Positions 17,679-26,941 of a stretch of 64,000 nt of DNA are shown here, one piece after another (position 1 is the first letter of the stretch; each line of letters begins with the position of its first letter). Location of the stretch: positions 158,104-222,103 of the forward strand of contig NZ_JACSPZ010000005.1 in NCBI RefSeq assembly GCF_014836905.1, in the 5' to 3' direction. This DNA comes from Solibacillus faecavium (GTDB lineage Bacteria; Bacillota; Bacilli; Bacillales_A; Planococcaceae). The notes beneath the pieces are model-generated. The model had not been told where the DNA came from and ran no database searches. It saw only the letters and a list, made by a program, of their open reading frames with translations. The position numbers were made by a program, and so were the translations under genes.

Positions 17679-18755
17679 TTATACGTTTGCACGTATTGAA
17701 TCAATTGTGGAACGGTCTGCCGATTGAACTAACTTAACAAGCAACTCTTTTGCCGCTGCATAATCATCCACATGAATAATGGAAGCAGATGTATGAATAT
17801 AGCGGGAACAAATTCCAATTACAGCAGAAGGGATACCATCATTTTGCGTATGCACTCGACCTGCATCCGTACCACCTGGAGATACGAAATATTGGTAAGG
17901 AATTTTATTTGTTTCGGCTGTATCCAATACAAACTCGCGCATCCCGCGGTGAGTCACCATTGAACGGTCAAAAATGCGTAATAACGGACCGTTACCCAAT
18001 TGTCCGAACTCATTTTTATCACCGGATGTATCATTTGCTGGCGATGCATCTAATGCAAAGAAAAAGTCCGGCTTAATCATATTTGCAGAAACTGCCGCTC
18101 CGCGTAAACCTACTTCTTCCATGACATTTGCACCCGAATAGATATGGCTGTTCACTTCTGTTCCATGAAGCTCCTTTAAAAGCTCGATTGCCAATCCACA
18201 GCCGTAACGATTATCCCAAGCTTTTGCCATAATTTTTTTGGGGTTTGCCATCGGTGTAAATGGACATACAGGAATAATTGATTGACCTGGACGTACACCT
18301 AATTTTATCGCATCTTCTTTTGAATCTGCTCCGATATCAATCAACATATTTTTAATATCCATTGGTTTTGAACGCTCCGCATCTGTTAATAAATGTGGAG
18401 GAATTGATGCAATGACCCCTGGAATTTCACGTTCTTTAGTATAGACTGTCACACGTTGTGCCAACATTACCTGGTTCCACCAGCCACCAAGAGTTTGGAA
18501 GCGAATCATTCCATTGTCAGTGATGGAAGTAACCATGAACGCTACTTCATCCATATGCCCCGCTACTAAAATTTTCGGTGCATTTTCGTCCTTTGCTTGA
18601 CGTACGCCAAAAATGCCCCCTAAATTGTCCTGAATAATTTCATCGGAATACTTTTCTAATTCTGAACGCATAAAATTACGAACAGCACGTTCATTACCTG
18701 GTGCTCCAGGAAGTTCTGTTAACGTTTTAAATAGGGCCAGTGTGTCTTGATTCAT
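17679..18755 (-). CDS. ytoP: YtoP, M42 family metallo-aminopeptidase
   Basis: 358 residues, full length for M42 glutamyl/deblocking aminopeptidases. Dinuclear zinc and catalytic motifs visible: [39 protein letters not shown] and [16 protein letters not shown] (part). Forms large tetrahedral assemblies in the family; here likely degrades peptides in the cytoplasm. RBS AGAGGTG. Divergent to ytzB with 145 bp between. Confidence 0.88.
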   Translation of the reverse strand: MNQDTLALFKTLTELPGAPGNERAVRNFMRSELEKYSDEIIQDNLGGIFGVRQAKDENAPKILVAGHMDEVAFMVTSITDNGMIRFQTLGGWWNQVMLAQRVTVYTKEREIPGVIASIPPHLLTDAERSKPMDIKNMLIDIGADSKEDAIKLGVRPGQSIIPVCPFTPMANPKKIMAKAWDNRYGCGLAIELLKELHGTEVNSHIYSGANVMEEVGLRGAAVSANMIKPDFFFALDASPANDTSGDKNEFGQLGNGPLLRIFDRSMVTHRGMREFVLDTAETNKIPYQYFVSPGGTDAGRVHTQNDGIPSAVIGICSRYIHTSASIIHVDDYAAAKELLVKLVQSADRSTIDSIRANV

Positions 18756-18838
18756 TATGTAACACCTCTATAAGTAGATTTGCACTTATTATAACACAAA
18801 ATTAATTGAGTATTTCGACTTTCGAACCTTCTATTTTT

Positions 18839-18867
18839 TTTACACTATTTTCAGAGTGTGTTAAAGT
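18839..18867 (+). promoter_or_regulatory. Candidate ytzB promoter
   Basis: TTTACA (18839-18844), 17-bp spacer, TAAAGT (18862-18867), 33 nt before the ytzB start. Confidence 0.55.
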
Positions 18868-18900
18868 AAATATAGTGAATATTTTGAGGAGGTTTTTGGG

Positions 18901-19215
18901 ATGAACTTAAAAGATTTTACAATAGGTCTTGTAACAGGGGTGGCAGCAGCTGTCATCGTAAAGGAAATGAGCAATCGCGTTGCGCCATATGCAAATCCTG
19001 ATCATATTTTAACAAACATTAAAGATGAATTTAAAAAGCAGGCACCGATTGATGGTTCTTGGATTTATATGAAAACTGAAAACTTCAGTAATGGCTTTAC
19101 AGAAACACCTGTATATCGTGGTGGTATTTCCCGTACGATGAATGGGGAGTTAGAGAATTACGAATTTGCAGCAGATGCCCGTTCTGGTGCAATTGTAGAT
19201 ATTAAACAAGTTTAG
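18901..19215 (+). CDS. ytzB: YtzB-like small PepSY-domain protein
   Basis: 104 residues, the same length as B. subtilis YtzB. N-terminal hydrophobic stretch (DFTIGLVTGVAAAVIV) looks like a membrane anchor; the rest has the PepSY-like pattern ending in YEFAADARSGAIVDI, the terminal beta-strand of that fold. PepSY domains are often inhibitory or regulatory toward peptidases, but no target is known here. Strong RBS GAGGAGG 8 nt before the ATG; terminator follows. Confidence 0.78.
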   Translation: MNLKDFTIGLVTGVAAAVIVKEMSNRVAPYANPDHILTNIKDEFKKQAPIDGSWIYMKTENFSNGFTETPVYRGGISRTMNGELENYEFAADARSGAIVDIKQV

Positions 19216-19221
19216 AAATAT

Positions 19222-19258
19222 AAATGCGATGACGAAATATGTCATCGTATTTTTTTTG
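19222..19258 (+). terminator. Terminator of ytzB
   Basis: ATGCGATGAC ... GTCATCGTAT stem followed by eight T. Confidence 0.85.
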
Positions 19259-19278
19259 AACAAAAAGTAAATTTTATT

Positions 19279-19312
19279 AGTCAAGTTGACAAATATACTT
19301 GTCAACTTGACT
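19279..19312. promoter_or_regulatory. Perfect 14-bp palindrome upstream of the XRE regulator
   Basis: AGTCAAGTTGACAA, six bases, TTGTCAACTTGACT. The left arm contains TTGACA (19286-19291). It ends 34 nt before the regulator's start codon, so it is a candidate autoregulatory operator; the following T-run makes a terminator the alternative reading. Confidence 0.6.
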
Positions 19313-19346
19313 TTTTTACTTTACACTTCATTTAAGAGGTGAGGAA

Positions 19347-19553
19347 ATGAAAACTCGGCTAAAGGAGTTACGGGCAAGGTATCAGTTAAACCAAACCGAA
19401 TTGGCAAAGCGGGCAAAAGTATCGAGACAGACAATCAGCTTAATAGAACGAGAAGAACTCGTCCCTTCGCTATTAATTGCCGTCAGAATATCAAAAATTT
19501 TAAATGAGCCTATTGATGAGATTTTTATTTTTGAGGAGGATGAGTTGGAATGA
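19347..19553 (+). CDS. Small XRE-family transcriptional regulator
   Basis: 68 residues consisting of one helix-turn-helix (LNQTELAKRAKVSRQTISL, about residues 14-32) with a short acidic end. Resembles the YozG/YvaO-like small regulators commonly paired with a membrane protein. RBS GAGGTGAGGA. Overlaps the next gene by 4 nt (ATGA), so the pair is translationally coupled. Probably represses its own operon through the palindrome upstream. Confidence 0.83.
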   Translation: MKTRLKELRARYQLNQTELAKRAKVSRQTISLIEREELVPSLLIAVRISKILNEPIDEIFIFEEDELE

Positions 19554-20233
19554 AAAAAACGTTAATACAGCTTTTAGGTGGAGCGGCTATAGGTGCACCT
19601 ATTGGATTTTTCACCGTAAGCGGTAATTTTGCACTACCGATATATGAAATCGCTACTGAAATGACCCTTGTGTTTTTAGGCATTGCATTTCTTTTATTAG
19701 TTGGAAGCTTGCTGAAATTAGCTCAGTTAAAACAAAAATCTGCACAGCAATTTTCAGGAGATGAAGAAGATTTACATGAACAATATTTATATACATTGTA
19801 TAGCGATGTTTCTTTAGCAAGTAATATTGCTCTAATTTTAAGTATTGTAGCAATGTGTATTGGAGTAATTACCGAACAATCTATTGTCATTTTAATATTA
19901 TCAATTTTCGTTGTTTTACTTTCAATTTTATCAACTATCTTAGTAGGAACATCTTTGAAATATGCGTATCCTAATCGGGAATTTCCTTCCTTTAATGATA
20001 ATCAATATTCAAAAAAACTATTAGAAATGTCAGATGAAGGTGAACGCCATGTTATGCTTCAAGGATTTTATTCTGCCTTCAATACGGCTAATATTTTATT
20101 GCTCGCATCATTATTATTATTGATGTTCTATTCAATCGCTTCGGGAGAATCCCAGCTATTCGCGATTCTAATTATTTCTCTTATATTAATAATCGTGAAC
20201 ACACAATATATGTTAAAAGTACGTAATCGATAA
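19550..20233 (+). CDS. DUF3169-like integral membrane protein
   Basis: 227 residues with five to six predicted membrane segments (near 7-25, 37-57, 90-108, 112-135, 175-195, 202-220) and a hydrophilic central loop (residues about 136-170). Pairing with a small XRE regulator is typical of the DUF3169 family, whose function is unknown. No enzymatic motif. A clear terminator follows at once. Confidence 0.72.
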   Translation: MKKTLIQLLGGAAIGAPIGFFTVSGNFALPIYEIATEMTLVFLGIAFLLLVGSLLKLAQLKQKSAQQFSGDEEDLHEQYLYTLYSDVSLASNIALILSIVAMCIGVITEQSIVILILSIFVVLLSILSTILVGTSLKYAYPNREFPSFNDNQYSKKLLEMSDEGERHVMLQGFYSAFNTANILLLASLLLLMFYSIASGESQLFAILIISLILIIVNTQYMLKVRNR

Positions 20234-20279
20234 AAAAAGCGCCTGCATGAATTGAAAAAATCATGCTGGCGCTTTTTTA
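20232..20279. terminator. Bidirectional terminator between the DUF3169 gene and ytnP
   Basis: AAAAAAGCGCC TGCATGA ... TCATGC TGGCGCTTTTTT, with A- and T-runs on both sides. Confidence 0.85.
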
Positions 20280-20280
20280 C

Positions 20281-21141
20281 TTACTTAATTAAAGCCTCTT
20301 TCGAACGTTCCAAGCTGTCCGTTATTACTTTTCCTGTTGTATCCCATTGAATCATACGGTAATACGCATCATGGTAGAAAATAAACCGGTAGTTATTTTC
20401 GAGTGCTTCTTTCAGTAATTTTTCCTTTGCATATACGCTTGTCATCGGGTAATCATCATACGCCAATACCCAAAGTGGATTTTGGTGAGCATGCGTTGGC
20501 ATAATATCCGCCATATGTAGCGCCACTTCACCATTTTGCTCCAGGCGAATAATCGCATGTCCTTCACTATGGCCACCCGTATGAATCATTTTTAAACCTG
20601 GTGCTACTTCAAATTCGCCTTCAAATGTAGAAACTAAATGTTCTACTGGCTCCCAATTTTCTTTCCAGTACGTATTTTTCGAGCGAATATTCGGGTTACG
20701 CATTTCATCCCACTCGATTTGTGTTGTGTAAATTACAGCATTCGGGAAGACAGGAACTAGCTTGTCACCTTCCCATTTTGTTAAGCCACCTGCATGATCG
20801 AAATGTAGATGCGTCATTAATATTGCATCAATATCACTCGGCTGTAATCCAGCTTCAGCTAAGCTTTTTTCAATTGTTGATTCTTCTGAAACACCGAAAT
20901 TACGAAGTTGCTTTTCATTTAATTTTCCAGCACCAACACCAGAATCTACTAAATAATTTTTCCCCTCATATTGAATTAAGATTGGTTCACATGCTAATTC
21001 AATTTGGTTCAGTTCATTTACTGGATATTTACGAGACCACAGTGCTTTTGGCACTACCCCAAACATAGCCCCGCCATCCAGTGCTGTAACACCCCCATGT
21101 AACCATGTTAGTGTCATGTTGTGAAATTCAAATCGATCCAT
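20281..21141 (-). CDS. ytnP: YtnP-like metallo-beta-lactamase-fold lactonase
   Basis: 286 residues. Metallo-beta-lactamase fold with zinc motif HLHFDH (111-116), a later [11 protein letters not shown] and [11 protein letters not shown], and a Tyr/His-containing end (FYHDAYY). B. subtilis YtnP is a quorum-quenching N-acyl-homoserine lactonase, and this protein has the same size and an adjacent trmB. Substrate cannot be read from sequence. It lies 24 nt downstream of trmB, probably in one transcript. Confidence 0.85.
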   Translation of the reverse strand: MDRFEFHNMTLTWLHGGVTALDGGAMFGVVPKALWSRKYPVNELNQIELACEPILIQYEGKNYLVDSGVGAGKLNEKQLRNFGVSEESTIEKSLAEAGLQPSDIDAILMTHLHFDHAGGLTKWEGDKLVPVFPNAVIYTTQIEWDEMRNPNIRSKNTYWKENWEPVEHLVSTFEGEFEVAPGLKMIHTGGHSEGHAIIRLEQNGEVALHMADIMPTHAHQNPLWVLAYDDYPMTSVYAKEKLLKEALENNYRFIFYHDAYYRMIQWDTTGKVITDSLERSKEALIK

Positions 21142-21165
21142 TTCTCCATCCCCCTAAATCATAAA

Positions 21166-21813
21166 TTATTTAGTTTTGAATTGACATTCTAGTCGATAAA
21201 TTGGTTGACCGAGCTTCGAGAATCTCTCCTCGTACTCTGTCATAATATTATCTTCCGGCATATTCGCATGTAAATCTAACGATACATATTTTAATGCCAT
21301 GCCGTACTCATTCATACTTACTAGCGAATATTCAAAAAGACCACGGTTATCCGTTTTGAAGTGGATTTCCCCGTTATCGACTAAAACATTTTCATAAATT
21401 TTCAAGAAGCCGCCATGTGTTAATCGTCGTTTCGCATGGCGAACTTTAGGCCATGGATCCGAAAAGTTTAAATATACACGACTAACATCACCTTTGCCAA
21501 AGAACTCTTCTAACTTCTCGCCATTTACTTTCAATAATCGTAAATTTGCAGGCTTATTTGCTGCTACGATTTTTTCCAAGGCACATACTATAACACTATC
21601 AAATAATTCAATTCCAATATAGTTAATATCAGGGTTTTGAAGAGCCATCCCTAATACAAATTGTCCTTTGCCTGTACCCACTTCAATATGAATTGGGTTG
21701 TCATTACCAAATACTTCATTCCATTTCCCTTTATAATGCTCAGGGTTTGGGATAATCACATCCGGATGTTCCTGAATATAATCTGCTGCCCATGGTTTAT
21801 GCTTTAATCTCAC
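21166..21813 (-). CDS. trmB: TrmB, tRNA (guanine-N7-)-methyltransferase
   Basis: 215 residues, GTG start with RBS GAGG 7 nt upstream. Methylates G46 in the tRNA variable loop using SAM. Motifs: [16 protein letters not shown] motif I ([15 protein letters not shown] region), [10 protein letters not shown], and the family signature [15 protein letters not shown]. Complete and in the usual order before ytnP. Preceding gene (lipid-kinase-like) ends 65 nt upstream. Confidence 0.94.
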   Translation of the reverse strand: MRLKHKPWAADYIQEHPDVIIPNPEHYKGKWNEVFGNDNPIHIEVGTGKGQFVLGMALQNPDINYIGIELFDSVIVCALEKIVAANKPANLRLLKVNGEKLEEFFGKGDVSRVYLNFSDPWPKVRHAKRRLTHGGFLKIYENVLVDNGEIHFKTDNRGLFEYSLVSMNEYGMALKYVSLDLHANMPEDNIMTEYEERFSKLGQPIYRLECQFKTK

Positions 21814-21878
21814 TTACTTATCCTCATTTCTGTTGTTTGCATGTCTCATATTATAGCTTATATAATCTATTTTTGCTT

Positions 21879-22799
21879 TTATTTTGCTAAACTCCATGCT
21901 TTTTGATGAACCGATATTTCAATAGTATTCATATGTTGCTGTAATTTTTGTTTTTCCCCATCTGCATGTGCCATAATAGGTTCCTCAAAAAACAACTGTA
22001 TGCTGTGCATTGAAAACTGGTGTACTTCTCTCATGCCTGTATGTTTAGCAAAAAATACACTCCCGAAAACAAATAATAATTTCCACTTCGATAAATTGGA
22101 TACAACTGTAACTTCCAATGTTCCGTCACAAGTGTTGGAAGCGGGAGATAACTTCATCCCACCCCCAAAATACGGCTGGTTGCTGACGGTTGTGAACCAC
22201 ACATTTTCAAATCGTTGTTCTTTCCCGTCCAGAAGGATCGTTAAATGAAACGGCTTATATGTAAATAAGGCAGAAATTACATAATACGGATAACTGAGCT
22301 TCCCTAGCTTCCATCTATTCAGAGATTTTTTCAGTTTGGATTCGTTTGCCTTCATTGCAACAAATGCATCAAAACCGACACCAAAATTATTAATAAAATA
22401 TTTTGATGTACCATTAAATAGTGCACTTCCATAATCATGTAGGGAACGAGTTGGGTATTTAATAAACTGTTCGAGCTGTTTGCCTGTTTTAAATGTTTCG
22501 AAGCCACGGGCAAAATCATTACCAGAACCCGCTGCAATTACGCCAATATATACATGTTCAAAATGTACGACACCGTTCAAAACTTCATGAACTGTTCCGT
22601 CTCCCCCTACCGCTATTAAACAGACCGGATTTTGTTTTGTAGCGCGCTCGGTAATTTCTTTTACGATCAATAACGTATGGCCTGCATATTGTGTCCAATG
22701 GGTAGTATACGGCAAAGTTAAATCCTGTTTAAATTGCTCCCAACGCTTTATCCCTCGTCCATTACCGGCATTAGAATTAATAATAAAATGTAATTCCAT
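21879..22799 (-). CDS. YtlR-like diacylglycerol/lipid kinase family protein
   Basis: 306 residues. DagK catalytic domain with INSNAGNGRG (8-17), the nucleotide-binding GGDGTVHEVLNG and AAGSGNDFARG, then the C-terminal beta-sandwich of the family. Phosphorylates a lipid or sphingosine-like substrate in the family; which one is not visible. Size and locus correspond to B. subtilis ytlR. It starts 3 nt after the stop of the NERD-like gene upstream, so the two are one transcription unit. Confidence 0.85.
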   Translation of the reverse strand: MELHFIINSNAGNGRGIKRWEQFKQDLTLPYTTHWTQYAGHTLLIVKEITERATKQNPVCLIAVGGDGTVHEVLNGVVHFEHVYIGVIAAGSGNDFARGFETFKTGKQLEQFIKYPTRSLHDYGSALFNGTSKYFINNFGVGFDAFVAMKANESKLKKSLNRWKLGKLSYPYYVISALFTYKPFHLTILLDGKEQRFENVWFTTVSNQPYFGGGMKLSPASNTCDGTLEVTVVSNLSKWKLLFVFGSVFFAKHTGMREVHQFSMHSIQLFFEEPIMAHADGEKQKLQQHMNTIEISVHQKAWSLAK

Positions 22800-22802
22800 T
22801 TG

Positions 22803-23810
22803 TTAATCTTCCTTATTGCCATCTGTATTCCAAATATCACGGTTAAACGAAGTCGTTTGAACCGTATTCAAAATAGCCTGTGCGCCGCGTATTTGCATAT
22901 GCTTCATTGGTGAAACAGAGTGCTTCAAGGAATTCATCCAATCCGGAAATTTTCGTTTATCAACAAATGAAATGCCATACATCGTCCCTGGATAATCAAT
23001 ATAGCCATTTCTTGTCAGTAACACTTTACGAATCGGTAGTTCAATATTGTTCTGAGCAAAGATTTGTTCGATTATTTTTTCCATACGGTTTAATTGAATT
23101 AGAGGACTTAAAAGCTTTTTCTCATTTTTCCCGACCTTTTTAGTCCAGAAACGCTCGCTATTTGCAATAAATACAGCCTGCTCCTCTTGTTCTAATAATG
23201 TAATACATAAGCATTCTGTTGGCGTTAAAATAATAATGTCCAATTCAATTGGTGCTTTTTTCACCCTTAATATTGGGAAGTAAAATATTAAATAATTATC
23301 TGGTAATGTTTGTAGCATTGAACGCAGCAATGTATCCCGCATAAATTTTGGATCTACATACGATTTTTGACGTAATGTCGAGCTTGCCCATTTCATTTGA
23401 AAGTGGAAGAACTGATCTATAAACATTTTCTTTAACTCTTCAAGAGTTTGTGGTGTATAGACGATATTCGGTTCAAATAATAACGTTGTTTCCTCTTCTA
23501 GAACTTCGTCATTTTCTACTGCCCAATCATTTGAAATCGTTATTTTTTCAATATCTTCTTGTTCTTCATTTTCTTCACTGAGTTTATCTTTTTTAAATGG
23601 GAAGATTTTTTGGAACAGTGAAGTTTTCTTCTCCTCCTGAACATTTTCTTCCTCTATGTGTTCCCAACGCTCAATCATTTCACCCGTTTGCCATTGATAC
23701 TTTACCCGATCCCACTGATTTTGCTTTAAGCGTATAAATTGTGTTGGATAACGAGCTAAATCAATTTCATAACGTGAAATATAATCCTGAAGTTTTACTA
23801 ACTGAGCCAT
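22803..23810 (-). CDS. Uncharacterised protein, possible degenerate NERD domain
   Basis: 335 residues. N-terminal 110 residues are highly charged and probably flexible. Residues about 125-300 follow the NERD (nuclease-related) layout: a helical pair (LRQKSYVDPKFMRDTLLRSM), strands with IELDIIILTP (D191), then ERFWTKKVGK and a helix plus strand ending RKVLLTRNGYIDYP. The E-x-K pair expected for a nuclease site is replaced by ITLLEQ, so activity is doubtful. Start ATG at 23810. Directly upstream of the lipid-kinase gene (3-nt gap). No confident family assignment. Confidence 0.6.
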   Translation of the reverse strand: MAQLVKLQDYISRYEIDLARYPTQFIRLKQNQWDRVKYQWQTGEMIERWEHIEEENVQEEKKTSLFQKIFPFKKDKLSEENEEQEDIEKITISNDWAVENDEVLEEETTLLFEPNIVYTPQTLEELKKMFIDQFFHFQMKWASSTLRQKSYVDPKFMRDTLLRSMLQTLPDNYLIFYFPILRVKKAPIELDIIILTPTECLCITLLEQEEQAVFIANSERFWTKKVGKNEKKLLSPLIQLNRMEKIIEQIFAQNNIELPIRKVLLTRNGYIDYPGTMYGISFVDKRKFPDWMNSLKHSVSPMKHMQIRGAQAILNTVQTTSFNRDIWNTDGNKED

Positions 23811-23871
23811 TTTATCTTCTCCCTAAGTTCATTGCTAATCTTTAATACTTATATTTTACAGGTTATTGTGC

Positions 23872-23906
23872 AAAAAAAATAGCGCATTGCCAATAAGCAA
23901 CGCGCT
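23872..23906 (-). terminator. Terminator of dat
   Basis: Minus strand AGCGCGTTGC TTATTG GCAATGCGCT followed by eight T. Confidence 0.85.
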
Positions 23907-23938
23907 AAATTATTTAATTCTTTACTTGGAGTATAAGG

Positions 23939-24790
23939 TTATGCATTAATCCCTTTAGGAATTTTGGTTTCGAATTGAGCCTGTAATTTACGCGTCCATT
24001 CACCTGGAGTACCATTACTAATAACCGTACCATCTATTTCAATAATCGGCGTTATTTCTGATGTTGTTGATGATACGATTACTTCGTCCATTGCAAGTAG
24101 CTGCTCTTTCGTCATCGCCTGTTCGTTTACAGGTAAACCAATTTCTGCAGCACATTTAAGGATCACCTGACGTGTAATCCCATTTAAAATTAAATTGTTA
24201 GCTGGGTGTGTATAAAGGACACCGTCTTTAATTCCGTAAATGTTAGAAGAAGAGCCTTCTGTAACAGTTTCTTCGCGATGTAATATCGCTTCATAGCAGC
24301 CTTTTTCATATGCTTCCTGCTTTGCCAACACTGCACCAAGAAGATTTAATGATTTAATATCACAGCGCAGCCAGCGAATATCTTCAACAAATGTCGCTTT
24401 TACACCTTTTTCAAAGTTATCTAATGGGCGTGGATTTTCTTTCGCGTTTCCTGTTAATACCGGCTTCACGTCATCACCAGGGAAAATATGATTACGTGGA
24501 CCTGCACCACGTGTAATTTGGAAGTAAACATGACCCGTATCAATATTGTTCGCTTCTACAAGCTGATGCAATAATTGGTGTAATTTATCCTTCGTATATG
24601 GAATAGTAATACGGATTTTTTCCGCACTGTCATAAAAACGATTAATGTGCTCAGTCGCTGTAAACAGTTCTCCATTATATACTTTCACAACTTCATAAAC
24701 TCCATCACCAAATTGGTAACCGCGATCTTCCTTATCCACTAACACTTCTTCATTTTTTACAATTTGATCATTCCATAAACTAAAGCTCAT
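23939..24790 (-). CDS. dat: D-amino acid aminotransferase
   Basis: 283 residues from ATG 24790 (MSFSLWNDQIV), 8 nt after RBS AAAGGTGG; the in-frame GTG at 24802 sits within the RBS. Fold-type IV PLP enzyme that interconverts D-Ala/2-oxoglutarate and pyruvate/D-Glu, feeding D-Glu into peptidoglycan. Motifs: DRGYQFGDGVYEV, the PLP-lysine segment ... LLGAVLAKQEAYEKG, and EGSSSNIYGIKDG. 20 nt downstream of pepV, likely cotranscribed. Confidence 0.93.
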   Translation of the reverse strand: MSFSLWNDQIVKNEEVLVDKEDRGYQFGDGVYEVVKVYNGELFTATEHINRFYDSAEKIRITIPYTKDKLHQLLHQLVEANNIDTGHVYFQITRGAGPRNHIFPGDDVKPVLTGNAKENPRPLDNFEKGVKATFVEDIRWLRCDIKSLNLLGAVLAKQEAYEKGCYEAILHREETVTEGSSSNIYGIKDGVLYTHPANNLILNGITRQVILKCAAEIGLPVNEQAMTKEQLLAMDEVIVSSTTSEITPIIEIDGTVISNGTPGEWTRKLQAQFETKIPKGINA

Positions 24791-24810
24791 CTCAAATACC
24801 ACCTTTATTA

Positions 24811-26205
24811 TTAGTTAGTTGCCAATTTTACAATCGCTTCTGCATAAATAGCAGTTGCTTTTATTAATTTTTCAATATCTACAAATTCATCTGCCTGGTG
24901 TGCAACATCTGGCTCACCAGGGAATAGCATCCCGAATGCCACCCCTTTTTTCATAACGCGTGCATAGGTGCCTCCACCAGTTGAAAGTGGCTTCGAGTAA
25001 TCATCACTGTATTTACGATACACTTGCAACAATGTTTGGATTAATTCATCTTCCTCGCTAACATAATGTGGGTTTGAGTTACTCACAACATCTAATGTAA
25101 ACACTTCACCCTGTAACAATAATTGTGCTCTTGTTATTTTCTCTTCAAAAGGGTAAGAAACTGAATAACGCATGCTCACTTCAATTGATGCCCCGTGCTT
25201 ATCAAATTTTACAATTCCAGGATTGAATGTAGTTGGACCTGACATTGCATCTTCAAAGTTTAAATCCAATGCAGTTCCAAAATGATCCTTATCAAAAACA
25301 CGAACGATAAAATCGACAAATGACTTACTTTGTTCTGTCGTCAGAACATTTTGTAAAAATTTCGCTAAATAAACCGCTGCATTACGCCCTTTTTCCGGTT
25401 CCATCGCATGGGCTGATTTCCCTTTAACAACAATTATAATCCCATTATCTGTTTCTGTTAAAGTACCTTCAACCTGATTTTCTTTTAAATATTTCTGAAA
25501 ATTCTCACTTGTGCTGTTTTCGGCATATTTTAAAGTAGCGGTTGCTTCGTCTGGTACCATATTTGTTCTTTTTCCTGCATAGAATGTTAGTAGTTGTTCA
25601 TCGCTTGATGGTTTTTCTTTACTTGTAAACGTTAAATGGGCAATACCCTTTTCAGCATTGATTAGCGGGAAATCTGCATCCGGAGCAAAACCAATTGTCG
25701 GCATTTCTTCTTTTTCGAAATAACGTGTCACACATTGGAATCCGCTTTCTTCATCGGTGCCGATAATCATGCGAACACGTTTATTTAAAGGGATTTTGGC
25801 ATCATGTATAAGTTTCATCGCCATCCAAGCAGCCATTGTCGGACCTTTATCGTCGATTGCTCCGCGACCAAATAATTTCCCGTCTGCTACTTGCCCAGTG
25901 AAAGGGGGATATGTCCAACTTGCAACATCACCGGCAGGTACAACATCGACATGACAAAGCACACCGATAAGCTCTTCACCTTGTCCCATTTCAATATGAC
26001 CTGCCATATTGTCAATGTTTTTTGTAGTCATTCCTTGCTCTATACCTTTTTGCAGCATAAAATCCAATGCCGCTTTAGGTCCAGCACCAAAAGGTATTAT
26101 ATCAGAAAAATTATTTTCATCTTTTACACTTTCAATTTGAATTAACTGTTGTAATTCTTGAATGAGCTCTTGTTTTCTTGCTTTTGCCATCTGTAACCAA
26201 TCCAT
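24811..26205 (-). CDS. pepV: PepV, M20 family dipeptidase
   Basis: 464 residues from ATG 26205 (MDWLQMAKARKQ) with RBS GAGGTG 6 nt upstream; a GTG at 26214 lies inside that RBS. Zinc-dependent Xaa-dipeptidase with a broad substrate range. Motifs: GVLCHVDVVPAGD (metal ligands), FGRGAIDDKGPTMAAW, GTDEESGF and a late THGGGTYAR-like TGGGTYARVM. In B. subtilis the homologue is ytjP. Pairing with dat suggests D-/L-amino acid recycling from peptides. Confidence 0.92.
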   Translation of the reverse strand: MDWLQMAKARKQELIQELQQLIQIESVKDENNFSDIIPFGAGPKAALDFMLQKGIEQGMTTKNIDNMAGHIEMGQGEELIGVLCHVDVVPAGDVASWTYPPFTGQVADGKLFGRGAIDDKGPTMAAWMAMKLIHDAKIPLNKRVRMIIGTDEESGFQCVTRYFEKEEMPTIGFAPDADFPLINAEKGIAHLTFTSKEKPSSDEQLLTFYAGKRTNMVPDEATATLKYAENSTSENFQKYLKENQVEGTLTETDNGIIIVVKGKSAHAMEPEKGRNAAVYLAKFLQNVLTTEQSKSFVDFIVRVFDKDHFGTALDLNFEDAMSGPTTFNPGIVKFDKHGASIEVSMRYSVSYPFEEKITRAQLLLQGEVFTLDVVSNSNPHYVSEEDELIQTLLQVYRKYSDDYSKPLSTGGGTYARVMKKGVAFGMLFPGEPDVAHQADEFVDIEKLIKATAIYAEAIVKLATN

Positions 26206-26532
26206 TAACTGCACCTCATTTTTATAATATTGTTATTGTACTCTTTCTAAACAAAATTACAATAATCATTCATTATTTTTACAAAGAACTATATTTCTAT
26301 TAATATTAAAAATATGAATTTTCTGTAAAAATATCAAAAATTGCAACTCAATTCTGGAATTTTATTTGATTTTCCGCTATAATGTGTGTGTCGGAACTTC
26401 TATTCTGACCAAACTTTCAGAAAAGGGGATGTCTAAGGCAAACAACTAAAGCCTAAGTGCACTCCGCACACATTTTGTCGTCCGCTAGTCTTATGCCATG
26501 AGAATTTAAGATCGAAGGAGTGGTTTTTAGAA
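26206..26532 (+). other. Intergenic region with long ytzE leader
   Basis: 327 bp between the divergent pepV and ytzE. AT-rich up to about 26375, then TATAAT (26378-26383) without a good -35, then a GC-richer stretch of about 150 nt before the ytzE RBS. That stretch can form several short hairpins (AGGC/GCCT near 26437-26453, GTGC/GCAC near 26458-26470), but matches no riboswitch I know. A 5' leader is the simplest reading. Confidence 0.4.
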
Positions 26533-26754
26533 ATGAAACCAACTACTGATAGAATGCTTAATCGTATTAAAGACGTGTATATGTTTATCCTCAATAAAGG
26601 AGAAGTGACTACACAGGATTTAGTCGAAGAGTTTAACATCACTCCTCGCACCATTCAAAGAGATTTGAATGTGTTAGCCTTCAATGACTTGGTAATGAGT
26701 CCAAGTCGGGGTAAATGGACAACGACGAAGAAAAAAGTAAAAATGACATCTTAG
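26533..26754 (+). CDS. ytzE: YtzE-like DeoR-type helix-turn-helix protein
   Basis: 73 residues that consist only of a DeoR-type winged helix-turn-helix (MLNRIKDVYMFILNKGEV, TPRTIQRDLNVLAFNDLV), lacking the sugar-binding domain of full DeoR regulators. B. subtilis YtzE has the same form; the target is unknown. RBS AAGGAGTGG, 9 nt before the ATG. A long leader precedes it and a hairpin-rich tail follows. Confidence 0.82.
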   Translation: MKPTTDRMLNRIKDVYMFILNKGEVTTQDLVEEFNITPRTIQRDLNVLAFNDLVMSPSRGKWTTTKKKVKMTS

Positions 26755-26900
26755 AATTCTTGAAAGCGGCTGATTCTTTATTTTGTGAGAAAGGACTTAT
26801 TTTGTCCCAACATAACGTAAGGTGTCGATCAGTTACACAATGAAATATTAGGAACGTTTATTCTTAGTAAACGTTTATCAGTTCTTGATTGAGAGAACTA

Positions 26901-26939
26901 AAAAGCGAATGCCTTTTCGTCGGGGCATTCGCTTTTACT
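26901..26939. terminator. Terminator between ytzE and rsuA
   Basis: AAAGCGAATGCC ... GGCATTCGCTTTT with A- and T-runs on either side, serving both converging genes. Confidence 0.85.
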
Positions 26940-26941
26940 TT

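Noticed and set aside
26395..26480. Known riboswitch upstream of ytzE
   Set aside because: No match to purine, TPP, SAM, glycine, lysine, FMN, T-box or ykoK conserved cores; kept only as a possible structured leader.
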